A DNA stretch of 64,000 nt. It comes from Candidatus Hydrogenedentota bacterium (GTDB lineage: Bacteria; Hydrogenedentota; Hydrogenedentia; Hydrogenedentales; JAEUWI01). A program made the translations under genes and the position numbers. Location: NCBI GenBank assembly GCA_016791475.1, contig JAEUWI010000007.1, positions 62,001 through 126,000 on the forward strand, given 5' to 3'. Below the pieces are notes generated by a model that was not told the DNA's origin, did not search any database, and worked only from the letters and a program-made list of their open reading frames with translations. Shown here piece after piece: positions 37,344-46,378 of the stretch (positions are counted from its first letter, which is position 1; each line of letters begins with the position of its first letter).

Positions 37344-38582
37344 TCACGCCAGCTTTTCGCCCAGCCAGGCGAAGGCCTTCTCCTGCATTTCTCGATTGAA
37401 CTCATGGGGTCCGTCGAAGAAGACGCCTTTGAAGCTTTCCGGTGCGTTCATCTTTGCGAAGATCTTTTCCACCTTTGCGAAGGCCTCCTTCGCATTTTCC
37501 AGGGGGTAGAGCTCGTCCTTCAGGCCGTTGATGCACATGAGGGCGCCGGGCCAGTGAAGGCCGGCGAGATCGGGCCAGTCGAGTTTGTTGTAGAGACCGG
37601 GGACGAGCTTGCTGAAGCCCACGATGTAGCGGACGTTGTTGCGGATCAGGGGCTGGTACCCGCACATCCAGCAGACGGCTACGGAGGCGCGCACTTTCGG
37701 ATGGAGCGCCCCAAGGAAAATGGTACGGACGGAACCGACGCTGAGGCCCGTACAGCCCACGCGGTCCGGGTTCACCTCGGGCCGGCTGCAGAGGTATTCC
37801 GCCGCGCAATAGTCGTCTCCCGCGACGATGCCGGAGAGGGTGGTGCCGGTGGCGAGGGCTGTGCGTCCGAGCAGTTCTTCGTGCGCCCAGGAGCGGGCGT
37901 TGAATTGCTTGATGTCCTCTTCGGTGACTTCCAGCGTGCGCTTCTTGATGCGCTCGGGGTCGGCCTCGAAATACATGGCGCGCTCGCCCCAGTGGAGCAT
38001 GTCGGGCACCGCGACGACATAGCCGAGGCGTGCCAGCTCATCGGCAATATCGCGTCCGCTGTAGTATTTGTCTTTGAATTTCTGCAACTCCGGGTGGACT
38101 GGCTCGACGCGGGTGAGCTTTTCCTTGCCCCAGAAGTAGAAGCCGCCGTGGTCGTGCAGCGCCACGATGCCCGGCGCGGGCCCGTTGAGATTCTTTGGCA
38201 CGAGCAGGTACAGGGCGGTACGGAAACCCGCCGTGGTGCTGATGATGACCCGTTCCCGCGTGAAATCGCCACAATCCGTCTTGTCCACGACCTCTGGATT
38301 CAGATCGAAGGTCTTGCCGAAGTGAAAGCAGGCGCGGAACTCGGCGCGCGCCGCCTCGGCCCACGCGGCGGGATCGGAGTACCGATCTTCAAGGAAGCTC
38401 ATCCGGGGCACGCACTGATCCGACAGCTTCTGAAACAAATTCCAATGGGTGCCGAGATCGGGATCGGGCTTCCACTGGGTTTCGGGAAGCTTGTCGGATT
38501 GGGCCAGGGCGGGAATGGCGCCAGTGCCGAGGGAAGCCCCCGCGGCCAGCGCGCCGGATTTGAAGAAGTCGCGTCGTTTCAT
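37344..38582 (-). CDS. Exported alpha/beta-hydrolase (acetyl-xylan-esterase / dienelactone-hydrolase-like)
   Basis: 412 residues from the ATG at 38582; an ATG at 38591 lies directly against GGAG, which is better spaced (9 bases) for 38582. TAT-like signal KRRDFFKSGALAAGASLG (about 2-20). The hydrolase fold shows LVPKNLNGPAPGIVALHDHGG (oxyanion strand), nucleophile Ser in GCTGLSVGSVR, the acid in CINGLKDELYP and His in DGPHEFN, giving a full triad. Members of this group in PVC-type genomes act as carbohydrate esterases. Single gene. Confidence 0.85.
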   Translation of the reverse strand: MKRRDFFKSGALAAGASLGTGAIPALAQSDKLPETQWKPDPDLGTHWNLFQKLSDQCVPRMSFLEDRYSDPAAWAEAARAEFRACFHFGKTFDLNPEVVDKTDCGDFTRERVIISTTAGFRTALYLLVPKNLNGPAPGIVALHDHGGFYFWGKEKLTRVEPVHPELQKFKDKYYSGRDIADELARLGYVVAVPDMLHWGERAMYFEADPERIKKRTLEVTEEDIKQFNARSWAHEELLGRTALATGTTLSGIVAGDDYCAAEYLCSRPEVNPDRVGCTGLSVGSVRTIFLGALHPKVRASVAVCWMCGYQPLIRNNVRYIVGFSKLVPGLYNKLDWPDLAGLHWPGALMCINGLKDELYPLENAKEAFAKVEKIFAKMNAPESFKGVFFDGPHEFNREMQEKAFAWLGEKLA

Positions 38583-38685
38583 TGGGTGCATCTCCGCTGA
38601 ATTATTTACTCCGTGATAGTAGCCGATTGCCTGGGCAGGAGATCAATCGTATGGCGCGAGCCTTCTCCCAGCCGGACAGATCTAC

Positions 38686-38714
38686 TTGTCACAAAAGAGT
38701 ATTTATTGTAAAGT
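38686..38714 (+). promoter_or_regulatory. Sigma70-type promoter of the toxin-antitoxin pair
   Basis: -35 TTGTCA (38686-38691), 17-base spacer, -10 TAAAGT (38709-38714), 33 bases before the antitoxin start. An AT-rich stretch overlaps it, where an antitoxin-toxin complex could bind. Confidence 0.5.
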
Positions 38715-38746
38715 CATGTGTATGAGAAAAAGGAATGGAGCAAAGC

Positions 38747-38983
38747 ATGACCCAGTGGAACTTAGTCATACCCGAAGAAACCGACCGAAGTGTTCGTAGT
38801 TTCCTGGCTCGGAACCCCGGGGGAAAAGCCGACCTCTCGGCCTATGTGGACCATGCGGTTCGGCAGGCGCTTTTCTGGGATACAGTAGAGAACATCCAAG
38901 TACGCAACTCGGACCTTTCACCGGAAGACGCGCAGGCGCTGGCCGATGAGGCGGTAGCAGAGATTCGTGCGAATCCTACTTGA
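38747..38983 (+). CDS. Antitoxin, ribbon-helix-helix type
   Basis: 78 residues from the ATG at 38747, with GGAG 6 bases upstream; the ATG at 38735 has its purine run immediately against it. The N-terminal half (WNLVIPEETDRSVRSFLARN, then DLSAYVDHAVRQALFW) fits a ribbon-helix-helix DNA-binding fold, and the acidic C-terminus would wrap the toxin. Overlaps the toxin gene by 17 bases, typical of such pairs. Confidence 0.83.
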   Translation: MTQWNLVIPEETDRSVRSFLARNPGGKADLSAYVDHAVRQALFWDTVENIQVRNSDLSPEDAQALADEAVAEIRANPT

Positions 38984-39386
38984 CACGAACGTCCTGATCA
39001 GCGCATTGTTGTCCAGTAGCGGCCCTCCAGGACAACTACTCAGCACCATTCGCCAGGGTCGGCATGTCCTGATTTCTTCCGATTACATCGCGCACGAGCT
39101 CCGCTCGGTCAGCGGTCGACCCCATCTCCGATCACGGATTGCTTCCGAAGAAGTCGAAGCCCTCATCTACAACTTGGAAGCTGTTGGATTCGTAGTTTCC
39201 GAAGTGCCCGAAATTGACGTGTCTTCCGACCCCAATGACAACCCTATCCTTGCTACGGCCATCGCAGGAAAAGCGGACCTTATTGTCTCAGGCGACAAGA
39301 GCCATATGCTGAGTCTCGGTCAGGTGCACGGCATTCCGATACTCACGCCCCGGGATGCACTCGAACGGCTGGAGAGCGCGAGGTAG
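38967..39386 (+). CDS. Toxin, PIN-domain ribonuclease
   Basis: 139 residues from a GTG inside the antitoxin gene. PIN active-site residues are in place: Asp6 (LLDTNVLISAL), Glu44 (AHELRSV), Asp91 (DPNDNPILATA) and Asp110 (IVSGDKSHML). Matches the 'PIN family putative toxin' group (COG1569-like) rather than classical VapC. Expected to cut RNA with magnesium when freed from its antitoxin. Confidence 0.88.
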   Translation: MRILLDTNVLISALLSSSGPPGQLLSTIRQGRHVLISSDYIAHELRSVSGRPHLRSRIASEEVEALIYNLEAVGFVVSEVPEIDVSSDPNDNPILATAIAGKADLIVSGDKSHMLSLGQVHGIPILTPRDALERLESAR

Positions 39387-39420
39387 GCAATCGAAAAAAG
39401 GTGCGCGAGTCTGAGTACCA

Positions 39421-39636
39421 TCAGCCACCGCGAGGCTTGCGCACGGCGTCCAGGATGTCTTTTGTTGTTGCCTTTGTCGTGATGAACGGAACTTCAAAGG
39501 GCGATATCCCTCGCGATTCGAAAACGACTCTGAACGTGTCACCGTTTTGCCTCGTGACATACACGTCTTCCGTCCTCGCACGATTCAACACCTCGGATAA
39601 TCGCCGCCGTCCTTAGGAAGCCTTGAATACTCTCAT
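39421..39636 (-). pseudogene. Remnant of a Phd/YefM-like antitoxin gene
   Basis: From the ATG at 39636 the frame runs 72 codons to a TGA at 39421, but codon 8 is TAA (39615-39613). After the stop the translation continues as GRRRLSEVLNRARTEDVYVT, then RQNGDTFRVVFESRG. This fits Phd-type antitoxins, whose start reads like ...SEARQRLxxVLxRA: a single G-to-T change (GAA to TAA) explains the stop. No toxin partner follows on the minus strand; the plus-strand PIN gene occupies that place. A start at an internal TTG/GTG might still give a shorter product. Confidence 0.6.
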
Positions 39637-39752
39637 TCTCACACACTCCAAAACGCGCCTTACGGCGCATCTTCGAAGCTCCCAGTCTTGCACAATTGCT
39701 TTGAAAATTGTAGTCGTGGTGCCAAACCTGAATCAGCGTATAGGTTCCATTG

Positions 39753-42542
39753 CTACTGGGTGGTTCGCTCCAGATAATACAGCAGCGTATGGGTGTTCCA
39801 GTAGCAGTTCATGACCGAGTTCACCGTGCCTTCGGCGATGGTCTGGTTGTACATAGCGCGGCCCTGTTTCAGAAACTCGTCGTCGCCGGTCAGTTCATAG
39901 GCGTAGAGCACGGCCGGGGCGATGAGAATGTGGTAGGTGCTGCTCTTCTTGAAGTGGGGATTGTGGGAATAGCCGTACACGTCGCCGTCGACGCCGCGTG
40001 TGCGGTTCTCCGCGAGCATGGATTCGGCCATGCCCACGACCGCCTCTGCTGCCGCGAGGTCGCCGCTTTGGCGGTAGTAATCGTACATCGGCTCCATGAG
40101 CTGGGCCACCATCCAGGGCACGTTGCCTCGATAGCCGTAGTTGCCGTGGATTTCCGCGTAGGTGCCCCGGCGCGGATCGATGCGCTTCATGGCGTCATGG
40201 GCGAGTTCGCGGGCACCTTCGAGGTACTTGGGGTCGCGGGATTCATCGTAGGCCGAAGTGAGGGCATAGAGTACACCGGCATGATCGCGCACGCTTACCG
40301 CGCCAATGGCTCGCTTGGCGGCCAATGCGGAGTCTGCCACACCGAGCGCCGCCGCGCGTGCGTCGCGGTCGCCCGTGAGCCGGGCATAGTTCAGCATGCC
40401 CTTCATGCGCTGGGTGGGATTCCACGGATCGCCCGTACTGTGGTCCTTGCTGTAGAGTCCGTGAATTGAGCCCACCCAGTCGGGGTGCTCCACGGAGGCA
40501 TAGCACACATCGATATCCATGATGTGGCGCACGGAAGCCTCAAGGTGATCGAACCAGCGCGGGTCACCCGTCATGAGATACTCGGAGAAGAGTCCCTGCT
40601 GAGTATCGTAGTATCCGTTGCGCCAGGTGCCCTCCTCCACGTTGTAGGGCAGATCGCCCCAGTGGCGGATGCCGGTGGTGTAAAACATGGAGCCGGGAAT
40701 ATCGCCGTAGGTCTTCTGCATGAAGGCGGTCAATTCGGGGAAGCGCGCGGCATCGTGGGGCGCGGCCGGCCCGAATGCCCCGGTGGCGCACGCATAGTCC
40801 GGATCGAAAAGCGCGGGCGGGTTCAGCATCGATTCGGCGCGGGCCGCGAAAGATTCCGTCGTCTGGCCGGGCTCGGTAAGGCCCAGCCAGATCTCGTAGC
40901 GCTTGGCCTCGCCTTCGTGGGGCCCATAGGCCGAAATCGCTTCCGTCGGGCTCAAGAGATCGAGCGTAAGCGCGCCCTCGGCCCAGGCCATCTGGCTGGG
41001 GAACTGTTCTGCGAAATGGCGTATGCACGCGATCAGCGCGCCGCGGTTGCCCGAGACGCCCATCCATCCCGGCGCACGGCCCGTGCGGTGGGACTCATCG
41101 GCCCCCGTAAGGCGCCAGGCCTCGGCATCCTGCTGCGTCACCGAAACCGTTTGTTCCGGACCAAAAGTCTCGCCACCCGCCACAACCGATCGTACCGGCT
41201 GGCCCGTCCAGGGAAGTCGCAGGGCCATGTGCGATATGGTGCGCGTGCCGGGGAGATCATGGAAGATGCGAAACTGCAACCGGGCGACCGGCGCTCCGGC
41301 AAAGGTCAACGCCCGCAACACGAAGCGTCCAAAGTCGGTCTCGCCGCTCTTAATTCGGCCACGCACTTCGACGTCCCGATGCACGGGACTCTCTTCGAGC
41401 TCTTCGGTGACTTCGGGGTAGAGTGCCGCGTCCAGGCCGTCGATAGTGAGCTTGCCCCGGGCTCCCTCCACGCGCCCGTCTCCGTTGGCCAGGTGAAAGC
41501 GCAGTGTGCCATCGGGAGCGGTCTCCGTGGCGAAGGTTACACCGCCCTGGGGCGCGACGGGCGCCACCGGGGATGGATTGACGTTCAACTGAAGCGCCTT
41601 CGTTCCCGCAGGCGCGAGCGCCGTCACCACCGCAAAGCGGATGCTGCCATCGGGCCAGGTATTCATCGCGCGTGCGGCGATTGGAATGGCGACGCCCGCG
41701 TTGTCCGTCAATTGGATGTGCGTCGCGTCGGAGACGGCGCCCACGGGAAAGGGGACACCGCTCTGCAGGGGGAATGACACGTTGGACGAAGGCGCGTGAC
41801 GCAGGGGGAGCGTCACGGGAAAGGTGGCGGCAGTGCTGACCGGCGCAAGAGGCCACCGTGAATCGTGTACGGAACGTGTGAGCGCGACTGAGGGCATCGC
41901 GCCCGGCTCCACCGCTTCGTCAGCGGGAGCAAGGGTTACATCGCCCACATAGAGATGGGTCATGAACTTCCAAGGGTCTTCTTCCTTGATCCCGTCCGTA
42001 TCGCCTACGCGACGGTGGTCGCCGGGCAGGCGCTCCATGCTGCCTGCCACGTCCACCAGCCGAAAGGCGACACGCAGGGTGTCGCCCGGCTTCACGCTCT
42101 CGGGCAGGTCCACCGAGAAGCGCGTGGGCAAGGCAACGTCGGTTGCATCGGCCACATCCTGTTGCCAGGCGACTTCACCATTGATCAGTAGTTGCTTGAC
42201 GCGGTGTCCCGGCAGGTTGATCTGGCCAAGCCAGCCTTCAGTCACCGGATCCGTTGCGCCGTCGTAGTCGTCGCTCATGTAAAAGTGAAGTCTTATGGGG
42301 CCGGTCCACGCCGCGGGAATCGTCACCGTCTGTTCGGCGGTGGCGGAGAAGTCCTTTTCAGAAACATCCCAGGGGTGATACAGCACCAGCAGTCCGCGCC
42401 GGTCGGTCCACGATTCGAACTTGCCGGTGTTGGTGAGCTGCCACGCGGCGGACTCAAGCGTAAGCGGGGATGCCTGGGTCCACGGTGAAACAAGGAAGGC
42501 GGCGACGAGGGCCGCCCGAAAAAGAATCGAGCGCAGAATCAT
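39753..42542 (-). CDS. Secreted PcRGLX/YetA-like protein (PL26-type polysaccharide lyase, tentative)
   Basis: 929 residues, signal peptide ~1-24. The first ~200 residues form a sandwich domain (QTVTIPAAWTGPIRLHFYMSDD). From ~215 on, the sequence PLRHAPSSNVSFPLQSGVPFP and LTDNAGVAIPIAARAMNTWPDGSI resembles the N-terminal domain of exo-rhamnogalacturonan lyases (PcRGLX/YetA). The C-terminal half is a helical toroid (YNVEEGTWRNGYYDTQQGL; GMLNYARLTGDRDARAAAL; HGNYGYRGNVPWMVAQLM). Activity on pectin-like chains is inferred from fold. Located last in the minus-strand series with membrane protein, SDR and dehydrogenase. Confidence 0.7.
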   Translation of the reverse strand: MILRSILFRAALVAAFLVSPWTQASPLTLESAAWQLTNTGKFESWTDRRGLLVLYHPWDVSEKDFSATAEQTVTIPAAWTGPIRLHFYMSDDYDGATDPVTEGWLGQINLPGHRVKQLLINGEVAWQQDVADATDVALPTRFSVDLPESVKPGDTLRVAFRLVDVAGSMERLPGDHRRVGDTDGIKEEDPWKFMTHLYVGDVTLAPADEAVEPGAMPSVALTRSVHDSRWPLAPVSTAATFPVTLPLRHAPSSNVSFPLQSGVPFPVGAVSDATHIQLTDNAGVAIPIAARAMNTWPDGSIRFAVVTALAPAGTKALQLNVNPSPVAPVAPQGGVTFATETAPDGTLRFHLANGDGRVEGARGKLTIDGLDAALYPEVTEELEESPVHRDVEVRGRIKSGETDFGRFVLRALTFAGAPVARLQFRIFHDLPGTRTISHMALRLPWTGQPVRSVVAGGETFGPEQTVSVTQQDAEAWRLTGADESHRTGRAPGWMGVSGNRGALIACIRHFAEQFPSQMAWAEGALTLDLLSPTEAISAYGPHEGEAKRYEIWLGLTEPGQTTESFAARAESMLNPPALFDPDYACATGAFGPAAPHDAARFPELTAFMQKTYGDIPGSMFYTTGIRHWGDLPYNVEEGTWRNGYYDTQQGLFSEYLMTGDPRWFDHLEASVRHIMDIDVCYASVEHPDWVGSIHGLYSKDHSTGDPWNPTQRMKGMLNYARLTGDRDARAAALGVADSALAAKRAIGAVSVRDHAGVLYALTSAYDESRDPKYLEGARELAHDAMKRIDPRRGTYAEIHGNYGYRGNVPWMVAQLMEPMYDYYRQSGDLAAAEAVVGMAESMLAENRTRGVDGDVYGYSHNPHFKKSSTYHILIAPAVLYAYELTGDDEFLKQGRAMYNQTIAEGTVNSVMNCYWNTHTLLYYLERTTQ

Positions 42543-42672
42543 AGTCCGGGATTCGCTTTCAAAGTCGCAGGGATATCAAAAACAACAGGGACGGCAGCGA
42601 CAGCAATAAAAGAAACCTATCGTCGCTGTTGCCTGCGCAGCCCCCGTAGACTAAACGTCACGACCCTTCAAT

Positions 42673-44121
42673 TCAATTCGCGGTCTGGGCAGGGTTCTCA
42701 TTCTTGAAATACCTGATGACGAACCACGTGGTAAGAATCGCCGAAGCGGTAAAAATTCCGTGGACCAGGATCAGTGAAGCGTGATGGCCGAACATGGCTT
42801 CGAATCGTCCCACACCTTCCTCGGGGAAGAGCAATCCTTTGTGAAAAAACGAGCGGGCGCAGCCGGACAGATAACAGGCCCAAACGACGAGCAAGAGAAG
42901 GTTCTCCACCGGGCGCGGACGATTCATGAAGCGGTACACCAACACACCGATCACGATCGCGCACAGAATCGGAATAATCTGTTGCCAGCTTTCCGCCAGG
43001 GTATACCCGAAGGCGTCGGGTTTGCTCAGGTCACGCGTGTAGTCGAGGACCGTGTGGTAAACAGTCCAGGTGATTGCAGCCTGCAGCGCGGCATGACGCG
43101 AGTACATGCCAAAGATGCAGGTGATCGCGCCGATGCTCATGAAAATGAACAACGCCGATAGAAGTTGGGCGAGCACAAAATGCTCATCGCGAAAGTTATC
43201 GGGCAGGGCGCCGAACAACCATCGTCGTCCGACCGAAATGAATACGACATAGGCCAGAAAGGCCGCAAATACCGGCCAATTCGGTTCGGGGGCGTCACCT
43301 TCCTGGCCGGCTCTTTCGAGGTGTTCGCGATGGAGCCAGGCGCACCAGCCGAGCGCGGCGCCAAACACGAAACCGAACGAGAACTCCATCATCTTCCACC
43401 AGCCCACCCATTGCCAGCTATCGGGGCCGAAGGCCAGCCACAGGCAACCACCGCCAAAACCGATGGCCCCGCCCAGGGCGCCCCAGAGAGAAAACTGCAA
43501 TGGAATCGCGAAGGCCTCCTTCGGGCCCAGGGCGCGGAGCATGGCCAGGAGCGCGATGGGGGCGAAGAGCAGTCCCGCCCACGACTCGCCGCGCGGCGGA
43601 TCTTCGGGCGTCCCCACGGGATGGGAGAAATAGAGCCAGGAATATTTGGGTTCGTTGATATAGTTGACGGCAAACATGAACACAGGAATGGTTATCAGTA
43701 GCGCGGCGATGACGGTCGAGCGCTTGTATTGCGTGCGGTCCAGGCCCAGGCCGAGCACCGCGCCGCCGAGCAGGCCCCAAACGCCGCCTTTCACGATGCA
43801 TCCAAGGACACCCCACGCGCGGGTGTCCCACCCCTGAATTTCTTTGAACCGATCCAATTCCCGTATCAATCCCAGGGTCTGCCCGTAGGTTTCCGTGCCG
43901 CCCTGACCCACGCCCATGGCGCCGAAGACGGCTGCGATGACGGCGGTCTCCAACTTATAGCCCAGCAGCAGGCCGATGGACAGTGCGACGAAGACGCCCG
44001 GTATCATGGCGCCCCAGGTGCCGCCGCCGATGTAGCCGCGCAGGCCCCAGCCGAGGAGCATAGCGGTGGCGGGCAGCAACACATATAGCCAGGCGGGGTG
44101 ATCGTTGCGCGTGTTCGTCAT
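42673..44121 (-). CDS. Polytopic membrane protein of unknown function
   Basis: 482 residues from the ATG at 44121, which has AAAGGA 7 bases upstream. About twelve hydrophobic segments, many Gly- and Trp-rich (LLGWGLRGYIGGGTWGAMIPG; GVWGLLGGAVLGLGLD; LWGALGGAIGFGGGCLWLAFG). It starts 16 bases after the SDR stop, so it is cotranscribed. It has no recognisable transporter signature; a transport role with the neighbouring sugar-type enzymes is a guess. Confidence 0.75.
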   Translation of the reverse strand: MTNTRNDHPAWLYVLLPATAMLLGWGLRGYIGGGTWGAMIPGVFVALSIGLLLGYKLETAVIAAVFGAMGVGQGGTETYGQTLGLIRELDRFKEIQGWDTRAWGVLGCIVKGGVWGLLGGAVLGLGLDRTQYKRSTVIAALLITIPVFMFAVNYINEPKYSWLYFSHPVGTPEDPPRGESWAGLLFAPIALLAMLRALGPKEAFAIPLQFSLWGALGGAIGFGGGCLWLAFGPDSWQWVGWWKMMEFSFGFVFGAALGWCAWLHREHLERAGQEGDAPEPNWPVFAAFLAYVVFISVGRRWLFGALPDNFRDEHFVLAQLLSALFIFMSIGAITCIFGMYSRHAALQAAITWTVYHTVLDYTRDLSKPDAFGYTLAESWQQIIPILCAIVIGVLVYRFMNRPRPVENLLLLVVWACYLSGCARSFFHKGLLFPEEGVGRFEAMFGHHASLILVHGIFTASAILTTWFVIRYFKNENPAQTAN

Positions 44122-44137
44122 CGCGAGTCCTTTCGGT

Positions 44138-44920
44138 TTATACCGTGGCCTTCGTTGCGCCGGTGGAGATACCGCCGTCGACGAGGAGTGTTTGTCCAGT
44201 AATATAGGCGCTTGCATCGGAAGCGAGGAAGACCACGGCACCGTCCAAATCGTGCGGTTGTCCGGGGCGCTTCAACGGGATTCGATCACAAATGTATTCG
44301 ACCCAGGCCTCGTTTTCATAGAGCGCCTGATTCTGCGCGGTCTTGAACCAGCCGGGCGCCAGGCAATTGACCGTGATGCCGTGAGGGCCCCAGTCGTCCG
44401 CGAGGCTCATGGTGAGCTGGCGTGTGCCACCGCGACTTGCGCAATAGGGGCCGAGGCCCGCATAGCCGAAGACGGAAGTGACCGAGCCGATATTGATGAT
44501 GCGTCCACCCCCCTGAGCAATCATCTTGCGCGCGACGGCCTGGGCCACGAAGAAGGTGCCGCGCAGGTTGGTTTCGAGGACAAGATTCCAGTCGTCCCAG
44601 GTGACGTCCAGCGCGGGCTTGCGCGCGTTGCAGCCCGCGTTGTTTACGAGGATGTCGATATGGCCATAGTGGGCATGGGCCGTTTCGATGGCCTGCTGGA
44701 TGCTCGCGTGATCGCGCACATCGAGCGGCACGGGAAAAGTGCGACGACCCAGGGCCTCGATCTCGGCTTGAAAGGGAGCGAGGGTGCCGACATCACGACT
44801 GGTGATAACAAGGTCGGCCCCGGCACGGGCCAGAGCGCGGCCCATGTACTGGCCGAGGCCCCGGCTGGTGCCGGTGACCAGGGCGACTTTGCCGGTGAGA
44901 TCGAAAGGGTTGGGGGTCAT
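44138..44920 (-). CDS. Short-chain dehydrogenase/reductase with Arg in place of the catalytic Lys
   Basis: 260 residues from MTPNPFDLTG at 44920; an upstream start adds 19 residues. NAD(P) motif TGTSRGLG (16-23), NNAG (93-96), Asn118, catalytic Ser146 and Tyr159. The YxxxK motif reads YCASR (159-163): Lys is replaced by Arg, confirmed in the DNA (codon CGC). The closest pattern is gluconate 5-dehydrogenase-like SDRs (YCASKGG). Starts the block with the membrane protein and is downstream of the zinc dehydrogenase. Confidence 0.9.
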   Translation of the reverse strand: MTPNPFDLTGKVALVTGTSRGLGQYMGRALARAGADLVITSRDVGTLAPFQAEIEALGRRTFPVPLDVRDHASIQQAIETAHAHYGHIDILVNNAGCNARKPALDVTWDDWNLVLETNLRGTFFVAQAVARKMIAQGGGRIINIGSVTSVFGYAGLGPYCASRGGTRQLTMSLADDWGPHGITVNCLAPGWFKTAQNQALYENEAWVEYICDRIPLKRPGQPHDLDGAVVFLASDASAYITGQTLLVDGGISTGATKATV

Positions 44921-45014
44921 TGATGCAACTTTCCAGTTGTGAAATGCTGATTGGGGACAATGTAAGGATACGTACAATCTTCATCGCCTCCCCGTTTTAG
45001 CGACGGGCGCCAAC

Positions 45015-45161
45015 GTGGGTTAGGCTTCCAGCCTGACACAAGGCCCACGTTGTCTATCGGAGGACCCAAATCGTCTTTGGGATACTCGGCAAGAGTGAAG
45101 GCGCGGACAGGGCCTTCAGCGTTTAAAGCAGCCCTGAGGTCAAGCTGGAAGCTTAACCCAC
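45015..45161. repeat. Nested inverted repeat (GGCTTCCAGCC family)
   Basis: Outer arms of 23 bases, 45015-45037 and 45139-45161, pair at 21 of 23 positions. The left arm contains AGGCTTCCAGCCT, itself a hairpin, and CAACGTGGG (45011-45019) pairs perfectly with CCCACGTTG (45044-45052). It occupies the 292-base gap 44921-45212 between SDR and dehydrogenase genes. Confidence 0.8.
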
Positions 45162-45212
45162 CTTGGCGCGCCTTCCCATGATAGGCCGCTCTACAGGATC
45201 CGAATTGTCTAA

Positions 45213-46259
45213 TCATGACTGGGATTTGTTTGGGCAAAGTACCACCTTCATCAAACCGGGCTCTTTATTGTAGAGCCGATCAAACCAGGCCGCGCCTTCC
45301 GCCAATGGGGCCACGGCGCTCATGAGGGGCGACACATCGATGGCGCCTCGGGCGATCATGTCGAGGCAGGCGGGGTATTCGCCTTGCGATGCACAGACGC
45401 CGAGCAGGGTGATTTCACGGGTGACGGCGAGTTGCAGGGGGAAGTCGATTTTGGGCGACAGGTTGCCCACGAGGGTGATGGAGCCGCCCTTGCGCACACA
45501 TTGAAAAGCCGAAGCAACGGTCGCGCCGATGCCCACGCATTCGAAGGCGCGATCCGCGCCGCGACCGTCGGTGAGCGACAGCACTTGTTCCGCGAGCGTT
45601 TCGGAGCTCGCGTTGAAGCCGTGGTCCGCGCCGAGTGTCATTGCGAGGGCGAGCTTATTGTCATCCACGTCGACGGCGATAATGCTGCCGCACCCGGCGA
45701 GGCGCAGGGCCTGGATCACCAGCAGTCCAATCATGCCCGCGCCGTAAACGACAACGGAATCGTTGAGCGCCATCGGTGTGCGGTTGACTGAGTGAAAGGC
45801 GATGGATACGGGCTCGACCATCGCGGCTTTTTCGAAGGAGAGGTCGTCGGGCAGGCGATAGAGTATATGCTGAGGCACAACGACATAATCCGCGAAGGCC
45901 CCGTGCTGGCGGTAGTCCTCGCAGGAGACGCCGAGCACGCGGCGGTGGTCGCAGAGGTTGATCTCGCCGCGACGGCAGAAGAAGCAGGCACCGCAAGAGA
46001 TCGTGGAGTCGAAAGTGACGCGATCACCAACGGACCAGCGGCGCACGTTGCTCCCGACGGCGGCAATCGTGCCGGCCGCCTCATGGCCCATGATGATCGG
46101 TGGACGGCGGCGTCCCGTGCTGCCGTCCATGCCGTGAACGTCGCTGCCGCAGATGCCGCACGCCGCCACGGCAATGAGGACGTCCTCGGGACCGGGCGCT
46201 GGATCGGGCGCGGTGGTGTAATTAAATCGCTTGTAGTCTTCGAGGATGAGGGCTTTCAT
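45213..46259 (-). CDS. Zinc-dependent medium-chain dehydrogenase (sorbitol/threonine-dehydrogenase-like)
   Basis: 348 residues. Catalytic zinc ligands Cys37 (CGICGSD), His59-Glu60 (MGHEAAG) and Glu149; structural zinc cysteines 89, 92, 95 and 103. Cofactor loop VVVYGAGMIGLLV and an Asp at the end of the second strand (IIAVDVDDNK) favour NAD. Acts on a polyol or sugar alcohol by family resemblance. Upstream of the SDR and downstream of the Nramp-like transporter on the same strand. Confidence 0.92.
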   Translation of the reverse strand: MKALILEDYKRFNYTTAPDPAPGPEDVLIAVAACGICGSDVHGMDGSTGRRRPPIIMGHEAAGTIAAVGSNVRRWSVGDRVTFDSTISCGACFFCRRGEINLCDHRRVLGVSCEDYRQHGAFADYVVVPQHILYRLPDDLSFEKAAMVEPVSIAFHSVNRTPMALNDSVVVYGAGMIGLLVIQALRLAGCGSIIAVDVDDNKLALAMTLGADHGFNASSETLAEQVLSLTDGRGADRAFECVGIGATVASAFQCVRKGGSITLVGNLSPKIDFPLQLAVTREITLLGVCASQGEYPACLDMIARGAIDVSPLMSAVAPLAEGAAWFDRLYNKEPGLMKVVLCPNKSQS

Positions 46260-46291
46260 GGGAGGGAGCGGCGTACCTTAGTGTTGGGAAA

Positions 46292-46360
46292 AATGGGTCT
46301 TATGGGTCTTATGGGTCGTATTGACTATTTCATTGGGCTGATACGATCTATACGACCCAT
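46292..46360. repeat. Tandem plus inverted repeat, ATGGGTCTT / ATACGACCCAT
   Basis: ATGGGTCTT occurs twice in tandem with a third copy ATGGGTCGT (46293-46319). The last copy, ATGGGTCGTAT (46311-46321), pairs perfectly with 46350-46360. It resembles the TAGGACGGATA palindromes by its ATACGACC core. Lies between the transporter stop and the dehydrogenase start. Confidence 0.7.
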
Positions 46361-46378
46361 TCTTCTTCGCGTCTCTGC

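Noticed and set aside
37185-38600. 471-codon plus-strand frame opposite the alpha/beta-hydrolase
   Set aside because: Shadow of the hydrolase gene, extended into repeat sequence at its start.
46292-46320. Short tandem repeat as iteron-type origin
   Set aside because: Only three 9-base units, no replication gene nearby; better explained as part of a palindromic element.
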